Source: Helianthus annuus
Lineage: Eukaryota; Streptophyta; Magnoliopsida; Asterales; Asteraceae
Assembly: GCF_002127325.2 (NCBI RefSeq)
Contig: NC_035439.2
Span: forward strand, 2,546,365-2,610,364
Reading direction: 5' to 3'
Length of the DNA: 64,000 nucleotides
The position numbers and the translations under genes were made by a program. Below are positions 11,330-23,640 of this stretch, in pieces. A model generated the notes under the pieces. That model had not been told where the DNA came from, searched no databases, and saw nothing but the letters and a program-made list of their open reading frames with translations. Each line of letters opens with the position of its first letter. The stretch's first letter is position 1.

Positions 11330-14300
11330 GTGCTTCAGGAGGAACTATCAGTAGTCATTGGATTGTTGATAGTGGGGCATCCAGGCACATGACAGGCGAC
11401 ATGAAGCTTCTCTACGACGTTAAATCTATTAGAGGAGGTTATGTTGCTTTTGCTGGAGATAAAGGTGGATACATTACGGGTGAAGGAATGATATCTAACG
11501 GGATTGTCAGCTTTGACAAGATCAATTTTGTGCAACAACTTGATCACAATCTTCTTAGTGTTTCTCAAATCTGTGACAAGAAATTTTCAGTACACTTTGA
11601 TGCTAATGGATGTTATGTGCTGAAACCCGGCTTCAAAATTCCAAAAGAATGGATTCTCTTGTCGGCTCCAAGGATAAATGATCAGTACGTCCTTGACATG
11701 AGCCAGGCTATTACTACGTCTGCACAAGCAACTTGTTTCGTTTCTAAAGCCACAGAAAAAGACACTATCTCTTGGCACAGACGAATGGGTCACATTCACT
11801 TACGAAAAATGAATCATTTGGTTTCAAATGAATTGGTGAATGGTGTTCCCCTCAAAAATTTCCATCTTCAAGACGTCTGTGTTTCGTGCCAGAAAGGAAA
11901 GCAAACAAAGAAGAAGCATCCTACAAAGAAGATCAACACAGTGGCAGTTCCTCTTGAACGTTTGCACATGGATTTGTTCGGTCCTGTCAAGCACAAGAGT
12001 ATTCGGGGTGATCAATACTGCCTCGTGGTTACTGATGATTATTCAAGATTTTCTTGGGTTGCGTTCATGGCACACAAGAGTGAAACCTTTGGTATTATCA
12101 AAAACTTAATCATTCAGATTGAGAATTTGTATAAGTTGAAGGTTAGGCGGATACGTAGCGACAATGGTACTGAATTTAAGAATCATTCCATGGCGGAGTT
12201 CTGCACTTCAAAGGGTATTCTTCATGAGTTTAGTGCAGCCTATACTCCTCAACAGAATGGTGTCGCTGAACGTAAGAACCGCACATTGATCGAGACTGCT
12301 AGGACAATGTTGGTAGAGTCACAGTTGCCTATTCCATTCTGGACTGAAGCTGTGGCCTCTGCATGTTACACATTGAACAGAGTCCTTACAGTCAAAAGAC
12401 ACAACAAGACCTGCTTTGAGCTTCTTCAAAAACGGAAACCAGATTTGTCCTATCTCGAACCGTTTGGAGCTCCTTGCACAATAATCGATCCTAATGGAAA
12501 GTTTGGGGCAAGAGCAATTGATGGATACTTTCTTGGGTATGCCACCCCTAACTTACGAGTCTGGAATCTAGAGACTAAAAGGGTCGAGGAATGGTCTGAG
12601 GTCAGAGTACAAAGGCACACCTTGCCAGTCAAAAATCCGGGTCAACCTTGGATGTTTGAGTACGATGACTTCTTCAATTCGATCAATGTTGAAGCCGTTG
12701 AAGAAAATGCTGCGGCTAGGATGTTTTTCGAGAGTGACAATGCAACAGTTTCACCGGTGGTTCGTCCGATTCTTGTTAATCAAGAACCATCTTCTTCGGT
12801 GAACAATAATACTCTCAACAATGAGGATTTTCATGATGCAAACGAATTGAACGAATCTTCAGAGGATGATGAATTTCTAGATGCAGATCAAGAAGCTCCT
12901 ACAACAGCAGTTCATGGTACTTCAGAGGGTACTCCTCCAGTGGATACACATAGAACAGCTGAGACTACTGCATCATCCTCTTCGTCAATTCCGGGTCTTG
13001 AATTGGTTGTTGATCTTAATCTTAACAACCTGGGTATAAATGTTCCAGTTCCAGATAATCCAGAAACAAGGATTCATAATACCCATCCTCAACAAAACAT
13101 CATTGGAAATGTGCAAAGTGGCGTACAAACAAGAAACATGTTGCGAAACAACAACAATGCAGGCTTGTATGCAGCTATTCGAGAATCCGGGCAACAAAAC
13201 GACTGGTCCTTCGCGTGTTATGTCTCACAAGAAGAACCAAGAACGTGGAAAGAAGCCTTGAAGGATAATGCCTGGGTTGAGGCAATGCAGGAAGAACTGC
13301 AACAATTCCAGAAGCTGGGTGTCTGGAAGCTAGTAGAGAAACCTGCTGGATACAAGAAGATTGGTACCCGTTGGGTTTTCAAATGCAAAAAGGATGACCG
13401 CGGAGTTGTTATCCGAAACAAAGCTCGTTTAGTCGTTCAAGGTTTTCGTCAGATTGAAGGGATCGACTACAACGAAGTCTATGCACCAGTGGCACGTCTC
13501 GAAGCAATTCGAATCTTTCTAGCCTATGCGTCCTTCAAATGATTCAAGGTCTATCAGATGGACGTGAAAAGTGCATTTTTACACGGTGTGGTTGAAGAAG
13601 AGGTGTATGTCGAACAGCCTCCAGGTTTTGAAGATCCTATCCATCCCGATCGGGTTTGGTTGCTCAACAAAGCTCTCTATGGTCTTCATCAAGCACCACG
13701 AGCTTGGTATGCAACCTTATCTCACTATCTGCTGGAGAACGGTTTTCGTAGAGGTCTTATCGACTGTACTCTTTTCATCAAGGAACAAGATGGAGATCTT
13801 CTTCTGGTACAGGTATACGTCGATGACATTATTTTTGGTTCTACTAATGATGTCTTGTGTAGGGAATTCGAGCGCATCATGCAGGATAAATTCGAGATGA
13901 GTGCTATGGGGGAAATGACTTTCTTCTTGGGCCTACAAGTACAACAAACGGAGTCTGGGATATTCATTCATCAGACTAAATATGTTGGTGACATCTTGAG
14001 CCGGTTCCAGATGTCTGATGCAACGCCCATTGGTACCCCATTGCCAACTAATCACGGAATTACTCCAGACTTGAAAGGAGAAGCTGTTAGCCCTTCTATC
14101 TATCGCGCCATGATCGGATCTCTCATGTACCTCACAGCATCAAGGCCAGATATAATGTACCCAACGTGCCTGCTTGCTAGATATCAAGTTAACCCGAAGG
14201 CCTCACATCTTGCTGCTGTTAAAAGGATTTTTCGTTATTTGAAGGTGTACCCTGACACCGGTCTGTGGTACCCTAGGGATAATAACTTTGAATTGGTAGC

Positions 14301-14763
14301 TTTCAGTGATTCTGATTTTGGCGGATGCAAAATCGACGGTAAATCTACAACGGCTGGATGTCAGTTCTTAGGAAATCGCCTAGTCACATGGCAGTGCAAG
14401 AAGCAGACGTGTGTCGCTACATCAACATGCGAAGCTGAATACATTGCTGCCTCAAGTTGTTGCTCCCAAGTTCTTTGGATCCAACAACAAATGCGGGACT
14501 ACGGTTTTGAATTCCTAACTACTCCTATTTACGTTGATAATTCTGCTGCTTTAGATATCACTAGAAATCCTGTGCAGCATTCTAAGACCAAACACATCGA
14601 AATCAAATATCACTTCATACGTGATTGCTTTGAGAAAAGGCTAATCGATGTTGTTAAGGTCCACACCGATGACCAACGTGCCGACTTATTTACCAAAGCA
14701 TTTGACAAATCAAGATTTGACTTTTTATTATTGGTAAACGGCATTAAGGTCAAGCAAGAGTAA
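11323..14763 (+). pseudogene. pol: Pol polyprotein of SIRE-C, single in-frame TGA
   Basis: Enzymes for copying and integrating the element. Numbering counts from GTG 11323. Protease D-S-G-A is at about 16-19. The GAG-pre-integrase HHCC (WHRRMGHIH...CVSCQKGK) lies about 147-190. The integrase core begins near MDLFGP (about 216), with [17 protein letters not shown] and [12 protein letters not shown]. The RT catalytic YVDD is near 832. RNase H has DSDFGG near 996, CEAEY near 1036, DNSAA near 1072 and a RADLFTKAF tail. This is the Copia order. One nonsense codon, TGA at 13540-13542 (codon about 740, GGA in SIRE-F), interrupts RT; the frame resumes unchanged to TAA at 14761-14763. No ATG starts the frame. 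RT, RNase H and the following 3' region are far closer to SIRE-F than the upstream half is. Confidence 0.92.
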
Positions 14764-16653
14764 ACCAACATCGGAAAATCATTTTTGTAAATATCTTTGT
14801 GTGTTTTTAAATTTATCTTAGTTTATTGATTTTAGGGGGAGTAAATCCAAAAATCTGAAAATCCAAAAACATCGAAAAATTTCAAAAACACAAAAACAAT
14901 AGAAAAGCAAAAATGAGTTTCCTGGCGAGCAAAAGAGAAAATGATAGTACATCAGTGGTCTATCCAAACCTCTTTAAACCTTAAATGAAAAACGATAAGC
15001 AGCTCTATATAAGATGTATCGGTAGGCTCACAATCATTTTAAAGTGTGCAGGGTGATATAAATCTTAATCGACTGAAGACCAGGTGGGAACCATTCATTG
15101 GCATATGGTCTTAGTACCGAAATTTCGTTTGATAGATTGCCGAGGTTCTGAGATATTCAGTCTTTATGCTGCTTATCATCTGGGTATCATGGTTGTATCT
15201 TTTACCGAAAAATAACGGGGACGCAAGTCTAGATCTTCCATGATACTATACATACGTGTACATATTGCATACTGCATTCGACCTCAATAAGTGATAAACA
15301 ATCACATGTCCAAAACAAATAAGTGATAAAATATCACATTTTTCCGGGTGTCAAGTTCGTCTCTCTGCTGTACGGAAGTACTGACCTGTTCACGGACTTG
15401 CACCTGTGCCCTCATGCATACGAAAATCAAGTTCCTCATCAATAAGTGATTATATCACATAGGGCTTGTTTTCAATTCAAAATAAGTGAGTATCTCACAA
15501 TTTATACGGTCAAACAGATGATAATCGGTATACTCACCGGTAAGATGAACTCTCGTGCATACCTTGATACGGGAATGTGTCGTGATGTGGATGAACACCG
15601 GTCGGTAAGTATAAATCATACCTTAACGTATCCTCTAAACATGATTACATCTGATAAGTTGAGCTTAAGTGGACAACAATACCGATAATTGTTATAGGAT
15701 GCTTATCTTAATGTTAACTAACTGAACAACAAGAGTGTTTTGGCATGACCGTACACTGATATGATTCTCTTACCCTCGAAACTCGCAAAAAGAATGTTTG
15801 TATATATTTATTTGTTTATTGCTTAACTTTTATTATTTCTTTTAAACAGTTTCGTCGTTTGGTGCATATCAGCACGACATTAGCGGTGATGTCGTTTGAT
15901 AACACTCAAAGGATTTTAACGTGTTGTCTTTTAATCTCAAAAATACCAAAAAGATTTTAGGAGTGTTTTAATATAAACTTTATAAAAGCCAAAAAGATTT
16001 TCTTTCTACTTTATTTTCGATCGTACGATGTTGGAGCTCAAGTCTTCGTTACCTGAAACCTGACTGAAAACCGAACTGACTAAATCTTCATAAACGGTCG
16101 AAATTTGCATGTTTGAAAGATAAAAGGCTAAAATTGGCAAATTTATTAAACTTTCAAACTGTCGGACGGTGTTTGATTGTGACATGGTCATACGTGTGTC
16201 ATTTGTTTATGCTATATTCCAAGCAGTTGTTCTCATTACGCGTTTAGATTTCTTGCATGTGCAGATTCTAAAGGCAAGGAGAACATGGTCAATGACAAGC
16301 TTTGGAATGAAGACACCACGAGAAGGCGCTCAAAAGATGAAGATGATCGAGTTGCCGCTGGCCATCATCAACACCACAAGGATTTCACTTCATAAAGATA
16401 AAGTCTTTTCACGAGCATAACTCAAGGGGGAGCTTATGTTAAGGGGGAGTTTGTCAACACACTTCCTACATGATACGGGTAGTTTGTTGATACACTCTCT
16501 GCTTTCAAGACGTGAAGACTTTGAAGATCCTCCGACATTGAAGACTTGAAAGGACATCAGAGTTTTGATAACTGGAAGACCAAAGACCGTCGAAGTTCGA
16601 GACGAGTCTACAACCATAGAAGATAAAGACAAAGCTACAGCCAAGGGGGAGTT
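14764..16653 (+). other. 3' non-coding region of SIRE-C with conserved blocks and multiple purine tracts
   Basis: About 1.9 kb without a gene. It contains GAAAATGATAGTACATCAG (14937-14955), the block CTGCTGTACGGAAGTACTG and following ACCT (15365-15387), four short hairpins (15287-15499), TGATATGATTCTCTTACC near 15758 and two CCAAAAAGATTTT blocks (about 15945 and 15988). All recur in SIRE-F and the first two also in SIRE-E. AGGGGGAG tracts occur near 14834, 16424, 16440 and 16643-16653; the last abuts the LTR. No envelope-like frame is present. Confidence 0.85.
15287..15499 (+). promoter_or_regulatory. Four AATAAGTGA hairpins in the SIRE-C 3' region
   Basis: Four units start AATAAGTGA at 15287, 15318, 15441 and 15481. 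Arms pair as GTGAT/ATCAC in the first three and GTGAG/CTCAC in the fourth, a compensatory change. Loops vary in length and sequence. The module recurs in SIRE-F (about 54330-54545) and, reversed, in SIRE-A (about 20115-20320). Function unknown; an RNA structure for packaging, dimerisation or 3' processing is conceivable. Confidence 0.6.
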
Positions 16654-17282
16654 TGTTGGTGCACTTGTGTCTGTACTTTGTCTGTATTCGGTCTGTATGT
16701 AAACGATGTCCTTGTCAGTCCTGTAAGTTGACAAAGTCAACCGTCCTCCTGGTTTGACTTAGTCAACAGTTGAAAGATGTTCTGATCGAAGGATAGATCC
16801 TCGAAGGATGCTGTTGATCCTTCGAGGTGCACGAAAGATATGGTTCGACTGATTAGACCTCGAAGGATGATCCTTCGAGGTCAATGCTCATCTTTCGAAC
16901 ATGTTGTGATCGATAGATGATCCTTCGGACCATCTATCGAATCCTTCGAGCAGACCTGCTGAGTTGGGTATATATACCCATGCATGTGTTGAGTGTGAGT
17001 TAGTTCTGCCATTTGCACATCCGAGAGATAGAGAGCTTTGAGAGCATTCTGTCCAGGACTCACACACACACACTTAGAGAGTTTATAGAACATTTATGTA
17101 AACATTGAGCTTGTAACCGAACCCTCATTGCATTAATACAAGTTGTGTTAATCGGTGAACTTGTGTGTTTGTTTCTCTACTTGCTACTAACTCGGTTTGC
17201 TTGCTAGCTTGGATTCCGCACTCGCTAGTAGGTTTGTATAACAAGGTTTAGGTTCGTAATCCTTCGCAAACAGGGACCTACA
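16654..17282 (+). repeat. 3' LTR of SIRE-C
   Basis: 629 bp, same length as the 5' copy with two differences seen. Preceded by the purine tract AAGGGGGAGTT (16643-16653) and followed by the duplication acttc (17283-17287). The TATA-like stretch is near 16969-16976. Confidence 0.94.
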
Positions 17283-19868
17283 ACTTCATAATATCTTTTA
17301 CTTATTATATATATATATATATATATGTGACGAGAAGTAAGATATAGAAAAGTTAATTTATGAATTGGTGTTGGTCTTTAATGGCACATGTTTTTATAGG
17401 GCTATAAGCTTAACTTTTACACAGATAACTAGTACAAGTTTAGTAGATTTTATAAATGATAGTATGAGTCTTTTGGTTTCCAAATTATTTTAAAAATAGT
17501 TTAGTAAGTTTGAAACATGTGTAAGTCGAATACTAATAAAAAAAAGTTATCTTTTCTTGATGACACTAACAAGCAACATGATGCGTTAAAGAAAATCTTA
17601 GTCGCGGGAATTATTAATCCGCCAAGGGACATGGTAATATGAGTTAGGTGAATTAATTTAAGATGATTTAATGTAGGTTCTCATATACGTTAAAGACTAC
17701 TTGATTTATTCTTTTGCTTGGCTAATAAAGGTACGGATTCTGTTTTTCTTTCATCGTAGTATACTTTTATTTTCGTTACTCGTCGGTACGGATTCTTTGG
17801 TCTTCTCATCATAGTATTCATCTTTATCGTATCCGTTACTTTGTAGTGTGGATCTTTGTCTCTCTCCCAAAGTTTGATTTTCATGATTCGATATTAGTAC
17901 TCATTTGATATGTGATACATTATATGAGTCAGCCTGTATATGTTTGTTTACTAGTGAGTTGTAGCATGCCATACCTCAGATTTGTACTCGTGGTCGCATG
18001 TTCCTGTCATTATTATTTCCAGTTGCGTGTAAATTATTTACAAGACCTTATTATATGTACTCTGTCACCCAAGCATGCCTGGCTTGTCGTTTGGGCGTCA
18101 ACGGCATGGCACTTATCGTGAGGTGCGTAATAAAAGTTCACGGCGTCTCTAGCTTGTGCTTGTGTAGCACCTTGGCCACTAGAGGCGTATAGATCGATCT
18201 TAGCTCTGAGTTTGAGTTTGTTTGTCTGGAGATGGAATAATGGGTGAACGCCACACTCACCATCTCATAGGTGCATGGACTAGCTAGCTGTGTACCAGTC
18301 TGTTCTGTTTATGGCTTTGGGTGCTTCTGTGTTACACGACTTAGTTTGTTGATATATCTATCGTGTAAGTTAGCATACATTTCCGTATGTGAATATGTTC
18401 AGTATCTGTTCTGATATATTTGATATGTTTTGTACGCATCTGATTATGCTTCCGACCGGTATTGGGTTAAGTATGCTTCTGACTATGTTCAGTGTCCAAT
18501 TCTGTTATGTATTAGTTATGTCTGTCTCGACTCAGTATCTTTACCGGTCAGTATCAGTTTCATCTCAGTATCAGTCTTGAATTAGATTTAGATTCGGTGT
18601 TATACGCTTAGTTTATATCCGTCAGTACATGTATTCAGTATTTGATTCGATGTCTGTTCTATTCTTGTCGTTGGATCTGTCTTTATTTTGTGTCATTTCT
18701 CTCAATTGGTTTAAGTAATTTTGTTAGGATTTTATTATTCTACATATAAACTTAGATTATCTAAAGTATTTTCTTTACTAAGTAATAATCTCTAAAGTTA
18801 TAAAAATAGTTAGTTTGACTAAATAATAACATATGAATATTGGTTAATTAAAATATATGAATTTGAATCTAAACGTGTATTTAAAAGATAGTAGTTCGAC
18901 AATTCTTTTCTTTTAAAAGATCATGAGATTTTAAATGGTAGTTAAAACGTTTTGGCTTAGCTATTTGTTTTGTTTCTGTTTCCTATGTCGTCTTACGGAA
19001 TGGTCGAAAGTGTTTCATTCGGAAATCCAGATTATTTAAATTATTCTATTTTTAGAATATAACTTTTCAAAGTTAGAAAATTAGTTCTTTTTGTCCAATG
19101 ATGATTTGCTATGAAATATGATAAACTATTTTATGTTGATGAAGTTCAAACATTCAATAAGAAAATAGCTTCGCCAAGTATCTTGTTTTAAAAATATTAG
19201 CATTATTAAACGTTGTTCAAACTATCCAATGGTCATTACTTTTTGATTTGTTCAAACGTTTCATTTACAAACGAAAGGTTAGAATTTTTCTATTTATACG
19301 AATACTAGATCATTTAAATGGTGTTTTAAAATAAGTCCGTTTATACAAGATAAAATTCTTTTTATCATCATGGTCAACCATGTATCAGTTCTCTACGTCG
19401 GTCTTGTGTCGGGTTCGATAGCAGTTATGCATCTGAATGACTTTTGTTTCCATGTCAGTTTCTGTTACAAGTTCAGATCGGTTCGTATATCAGTTTTTGT
19501 ATCAGTCTTGTGGCTTCATCAATTTTTAGCACTCATGTCAGTAACCGTTTCAGTTCAGTCTCAATTATGTTACGTTGTGTTTTGCTTCCGCTGATATGAC
19601 TTTACTTGTACTTTTGATTTCTCCGTTACTGAGCAATTTTTGGCTCAGCCGTATTTTTCTTTTTGTGTTTTTCCTATTCGTTTTTTACAGGTAATATGGG
19701 ATGATCTGGGATTTCAGTGAGGAGCGTTAGGAAGTTGCTGGCTAAGATTCCTTATTTCAGTAATGTAATAAATGTAATTAGGATCTTTTATTTAATGCTA
19801 TGGATTGGTTTTTAGTTTTGATATCTGTAAGAGTGACACGTCAGCCCTATTCGGGTCGGGGTGTTACA
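17283..19868 (+). repeat. 3' LTR of GYP-B, right part
   Basis: Resumes after SIRE-C with the acttc duplication and runs to TGTTACA at 19868, next to the element duplication aaaac. Only about 19310-19868 has a counterpart in the shortened 5' LTR; 17288-19308 has none in this window. I see no gene in it. Small reading frames such as 19370-19594 recur in the 5' LTR and carry no domain. Confidence 0.82.
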
Positions 19869-20661
19869 AAAACGCTCTTTTTGTTCAATTAGTTAACATT
19901 TAGATAAGCATCCTATAACAATTATCGGTATTCTTGTCCACATAAGCTCAACTTATCAGATGTAATCATGGCGAGGGGATACGATTAGTGTATGATTTAT
20001 ACTTACCGACCGGTGTTCATCCACACACGACACATTCCCGTATCAAGGTATGCACGAGAGTTCATCTTACCGGTAGGTGTACCGATTATCATCTGTTTGA
20101 CCGTATAAAAGAATGTGAGAAACTCACTTATTTTGTTTGGAAATAAGCCCTATGTGATAGAATCACTTATTGATGAGGAACTTGATTTTCAGATGCATGA
20201 AGGGTACAGGAGCAAGTCCGTGAACAGGTCAGTACTTTCGTGCAGCAAAGAGACGAACTTGACTCCCGGATAAATGTGATATATTATCACTTATTTTGAG
20301 GGACATGTGATTGTTGATCACTTATTGAGGTCGTATGCAATATGTACACGTATTATAGTATCATGGAAGATCTAGACTTGCGTCCCCGTTATTTTTCGGT
20401 AAAAGATACAACCATGATACCCAGATGATAAGCAGCATAAAGACCGAATATCTCAGAACCTCGGCAATCTCTCAAACGAAATTTCGGTACTAAGACCATA
20501 TGCCAATGAATGGTTCCCACCTGGTCTTCAGTCGATTAAGATTTATATCACCCTGCACACTTTAAAATGATTGTGAGCCTACCGATACATCTTATATAGA
20601 GCTGCTTATCGTTTTTCAGTTTAGATTTAAAGAGGTTTGGACAGACCACTGATGTACTATC
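19869..20661 (-). other. Middle part of the SIRE-A 3' non-coding region
   Basis: Reverse complement of about 14950-15735 of SIRE-C at high identity, including the four hairpins (20115-20320) and the GTACTGACC block near 20225-20260. It is bounded by the aaaac duplication of GYP-B and the ctatc duplication (20657-20661) of SOLO-D. Confidence 0.85.
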
Positions 20662-21236
20662 TATGACACCTCGTATTTTCAATCTTTCCATTTTTGGCAA
20701 GTCTACTTGTACTTTCTATTTTTGTAAGTTGTACCTTTGTGGTATTTGGTTTTATTCCCAAATTGTACTCGAGACTTGAAATCATAATGAAAGTGCATTA
20801 TTTTATTCATATTTGTGTTTGAATACTATGTATTGTCAAAACAATTAAAAACATGATAAACTATGTTAAACACGTAAAAACAGTGAAAATACATCTTAAT
20901 CCCAGCTCTCAAATTCATCATTTCCAAGAGATTACCCTAAACCGTACAAAAATCGGGAGTTTATACGTTAATTCGGTAAAAATATCAAAATTTGGGTTAA
21001 AATAATTTTTATATTATTTTGTTAATATTTTAAATAAGTAAACTAATAATTAAAATTAAATGAATAAATATTTTAAACTGAATTTTTATGATTTTTGATT
21101 ATTTTGGTTAGTTAAACTAACCTGGTTAGCTAAATCCTGGTTAAATCAGCTAACCAGGTTAAGTTTATCAAAGGGCAGCACTAACTGAGTTAGAAAACTC
21201 AGTTAGTGACTAACCCAGTTAGTCAAGACTAACTGT

Positions 21237-21330
21237 TATTAAAAAAAGGGGTTGAACCGCGTGGGACAAGAATCGAACTCGAGACGCTTCGGATAACAAA
21301 CAACCACTCAACCACTCGGCCGGGCATGCC
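21237..21330 (-). repeat. tRNA-related SINE-like segment
   Basis: The minus strand reads GGCATGCCCGGCCGAGTGG (A-box-like) and about 40 nt later GAGTTCGATTC (B-box-like), followed by a run of T. The spacing resembles pol III internal promoters of tRNA-derived SINEs. No flanking duplication identified; it may simply be part of the LTR family. Confidence 0.3.
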
Positions 21331-21714
21331 ACATCCGGCATATCTTGAACCCAAATTACATTTAACATCACATTTAATGCGCCAAATTTAAAAAAAAAAA
21401 AAAAAGAAACCGCCACCCCTGTTCTTCTTCGACTTTAGAGTTGTTTACCGGAAATCTGGTGACCTTCCATTACTTGTAACCGAAATCAACAACTCCTATA
21501 TAAACTCGACCCACTATTCATACTCGGTCCTTTCACCCGATCATCGAAGCAACCCGAAACCGAAACCACCTTCGTCGCCGGAATCCTGCATCGTCGCCGG
21601 AGAACCACCACCCACCGACTGCCGCCGTCTGCAACAGTCCGGTATTCTTTTCTTTTCGACTTTACGTTTTCGATTCCGTTTTTCCTATTTCTTTTATAAT
21701 TACAGTTTCCGTAA

Positions 21715-21794
<80 letters not shown>
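21715..21794 (+). repeat. (ATT)n microsatellite
   Basis: About 27 uninterrupted ATT units inside SOLO-D, followed by further short ATT runs near 21800 and 21975. Likely length-variable. Confidence 0.95.
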
Positions 21795-21795
<1 letters not shown>

Positions 21796-23447
21796 GTTTA
21801 TTATTATTATTATTACATTATTTTATTAGATTTAATTATTAATCTAAATTATTGATAATCAGGTTTATTTTATAAATATTAATCAAATATATAAAATAAT
21901 TCCAAATAATTATATTAAATCAGATTTATTTATAATCTGGATTTTTACTTTAAATAATCAGATATATTAATATTATTATTATTATTAATAATCAGAATTT
22001 TATTTAATATTAAATCAGAATTTATATTTTTAAAATCAGAATTATTAATTTATTAAATCAGAATCTATACTTCAAATTCAGAATTATTATTTTATAACAA
22101 TCAGAATTATCATTTTATATATATATATATATATATATAATCAGAATTATTGTTTTATATATATATAATAATCAGAATTATTATTTAAATTATTATTTAA
22201 ATCCGAATTATTATTCAGATTTATTATTTTATATAATCAGATTTATTATTTTATTTTATCTAAATCATAATTATTATATAATAAATAGATATTTATTTAG
22301 ATTAGAATTGTTATTTTATATATATATATACTCAGATTTATTATTTCAAATCAGAGTTATTAATCTATATTATTATTAATATTAATCGGAATTATTATTT
22401 ATAAAATCCAGAATTATAGTAAAAATATTTATAATATTTTGGTACAATTAGTAATATTATTTTAGTATATAAAAATCAGTATTTATTTTTCTCACTTATT
22501 TATAAAACAAATTGACATTTATTTCATTAAATACAAGATATATAAAAATAAGGCATATTATTATTATTTCACTTTAGAAATGTTAATATTATTTTTATAA
22601 ATGCCTTGTTATTTAAATAACCTCTAAATTCCCACTATTTAACAAATCCTCAAAATTAATAGGGTAAATCTCTTGTGCACATTCTCTTGGGCAATCTCTT
22701 GTTCTTAATCTTTTCCAAGAAAAACGCAACGCAACCTAAGGTGAGTATACATGACCCATTTTCTATTTTATCACATTTTGGGTGCTGTATGCATTTCTAT
22801 ATCAAACACACTATGTTAAACATTTTTGCACCCTCAATTCACATTTCATGTGAATCTATTTGACTCATGTTAATCACGTTATGCTACTGTTAAACATTTA
22901 TGACTGTGTGTTCATTAACTTTGCAAGCCTCCCCTAACAATGGCAGCGCTGTAGGTTGAGAAACGCCCCTCCCATAATATTATGGGTATTGTTAGGTTTA
23001 TTCTATGTTACTCATTTACCACCCTTCTAGGGTTAGGCTATGTTAATTGCGTTAAACTTTGGTTTGAACACATAGATATCATCGTTACGAGTATAACTGT
23101 TAATATGAAATCATGTAGTCACGTGGATTTGAGCATGTTAATCTATTTCAAACATATTATACTATATTCAAACTTGTGTACTCGCCAACATGTTTTGTTG
23201 ACTTTATTTTAAATGCATACTGCAGGATGAGGAAGTCAAGATTTGAAGAAATGACTAGGATGGCTTAGAAACCCACATTACAATAAACTATGTTTGGTGT
23301 TTGTTATTTCCCTTTTATGACATTTTGTATGAAACGTTGCAATTATAATAAATGAAATTTAATATTATTGTCACATGTAGTGTTATGATGTTTTGAGCAA
23401 TTTGTTCGTCTCATCCCGATGTTTCCGCCATCGGTTGGGGTGTGACA

Positions 23448-23640
23448 CTATCATTTTCTCTTTTTCTCGCCAGGAAACTCATTTTTTGTTTTTCTAATGT
23501 TTTTGTGTTTTTGACATTTTTCGATGTTTTTGAATTTTCAAATTTTTACTCCCCTTAAAATCAACAAACTATGATAAATTTTAAAAACACAAAGGTATTT
23601 ACAAAATGATTTTCCGATGTCAGATTAATCATATTTTACC
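23448..23640 (-). other. Proximal 3' non-coding region of SIRE-A
   Basis: Reverse complement of about 14765-14945 of SIRE-C, including the first purine tract (plus-strand ttactcccctt near 23547). It connects the end of the pol relic to the SOLO-D insertion point. Confidence 0.8.

Larger units (their letters stand above)
5933..17282 (+). mobile_element. SIRE-C: nearly intact Sirevirus (Ty1/copia) inside the GYP-B 3' LTR
   Basis: 11,350 bp, flanked by acttc duplications. The order is LTR, primer site, leader, gag, pol (protease-integrase-RT-RNase H, the Copia order), long 3' non-coding region, purine tract, LTR. The LTRs are both 629 bp with two differences seen (tttctata against tttatgta near 6370 and 17093), so insertion was recent. 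The only clear lesion is a TGA in pol at 13540-13542. The large Gag, the met-tRNA primer site and the several purine tracts place it with the Sirevirus/SIRE lineage. No envelope-like frame follows pol. Confidence 0.95.
1357..19868 (+). mobile_element. GYP-B: Ty3/gypsy-type LTR element without coding genes, inserted in SIRE-A
   Basis: It starts TGTAATAG and ends GTGTTACA, and is flanked by the 5-bp duplication aaaac (1352-1356 and 19869-19873). The SIRE-A 3' region is contiguous once it is removed. The primer site TGGTATCAGAGC is at 2872-2883. The 3' internal end has cgaggacgaaatt followed by aggtgggtaaaa, which resembles the gac-gaa purine-tract context of chromovirus (Tekay-like) elements. 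The internal part is only 1741 bp and I see no gag, protease, RT or integrase. The two LTRs differ by about 6 substitutions over about 1.5 kb of shared sequence. SIRE-C is nested in its 3' LTR. Assignment to Gypsy rests on termini only. Confidence 0.82.
20662..23447 (-). mobile_element. SOLO-D: probable solo LTR of a Gypsy-type element
   Basis: 2786 bp bounded by 5-bp duplications ctatc (20657-20661 and 23448-23452); the SIRE-A block GAAAATGATAGTACATCAG is contiguous without it. On the minus strand it opens TGTCACACCCC and closes near GGTGTCA plus two bases. No primer site, purine tract or coding frame was found, which favours a solo LTR left by LTR-LTR recombination. The interior is AT-rich with a long ATT array. 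A non-LTR origin cannot be excluded without an intact relative. Confidence 0.65.

Noticed and set aside
15287..15499. CRISPR-like array of AATAAGTGA repeats
   Set aside because: Units are short hairpins with irregular spacing in a plant retroelement; no cas genes and a eukaryotic context.
14764..16653. Envelope-like gene after pol, as in some Sireviruses
   Set aside because: No open frame of useful length or membrane character exists in the 3' regions of SIRE-C, SIRE-E or SIRE-F.
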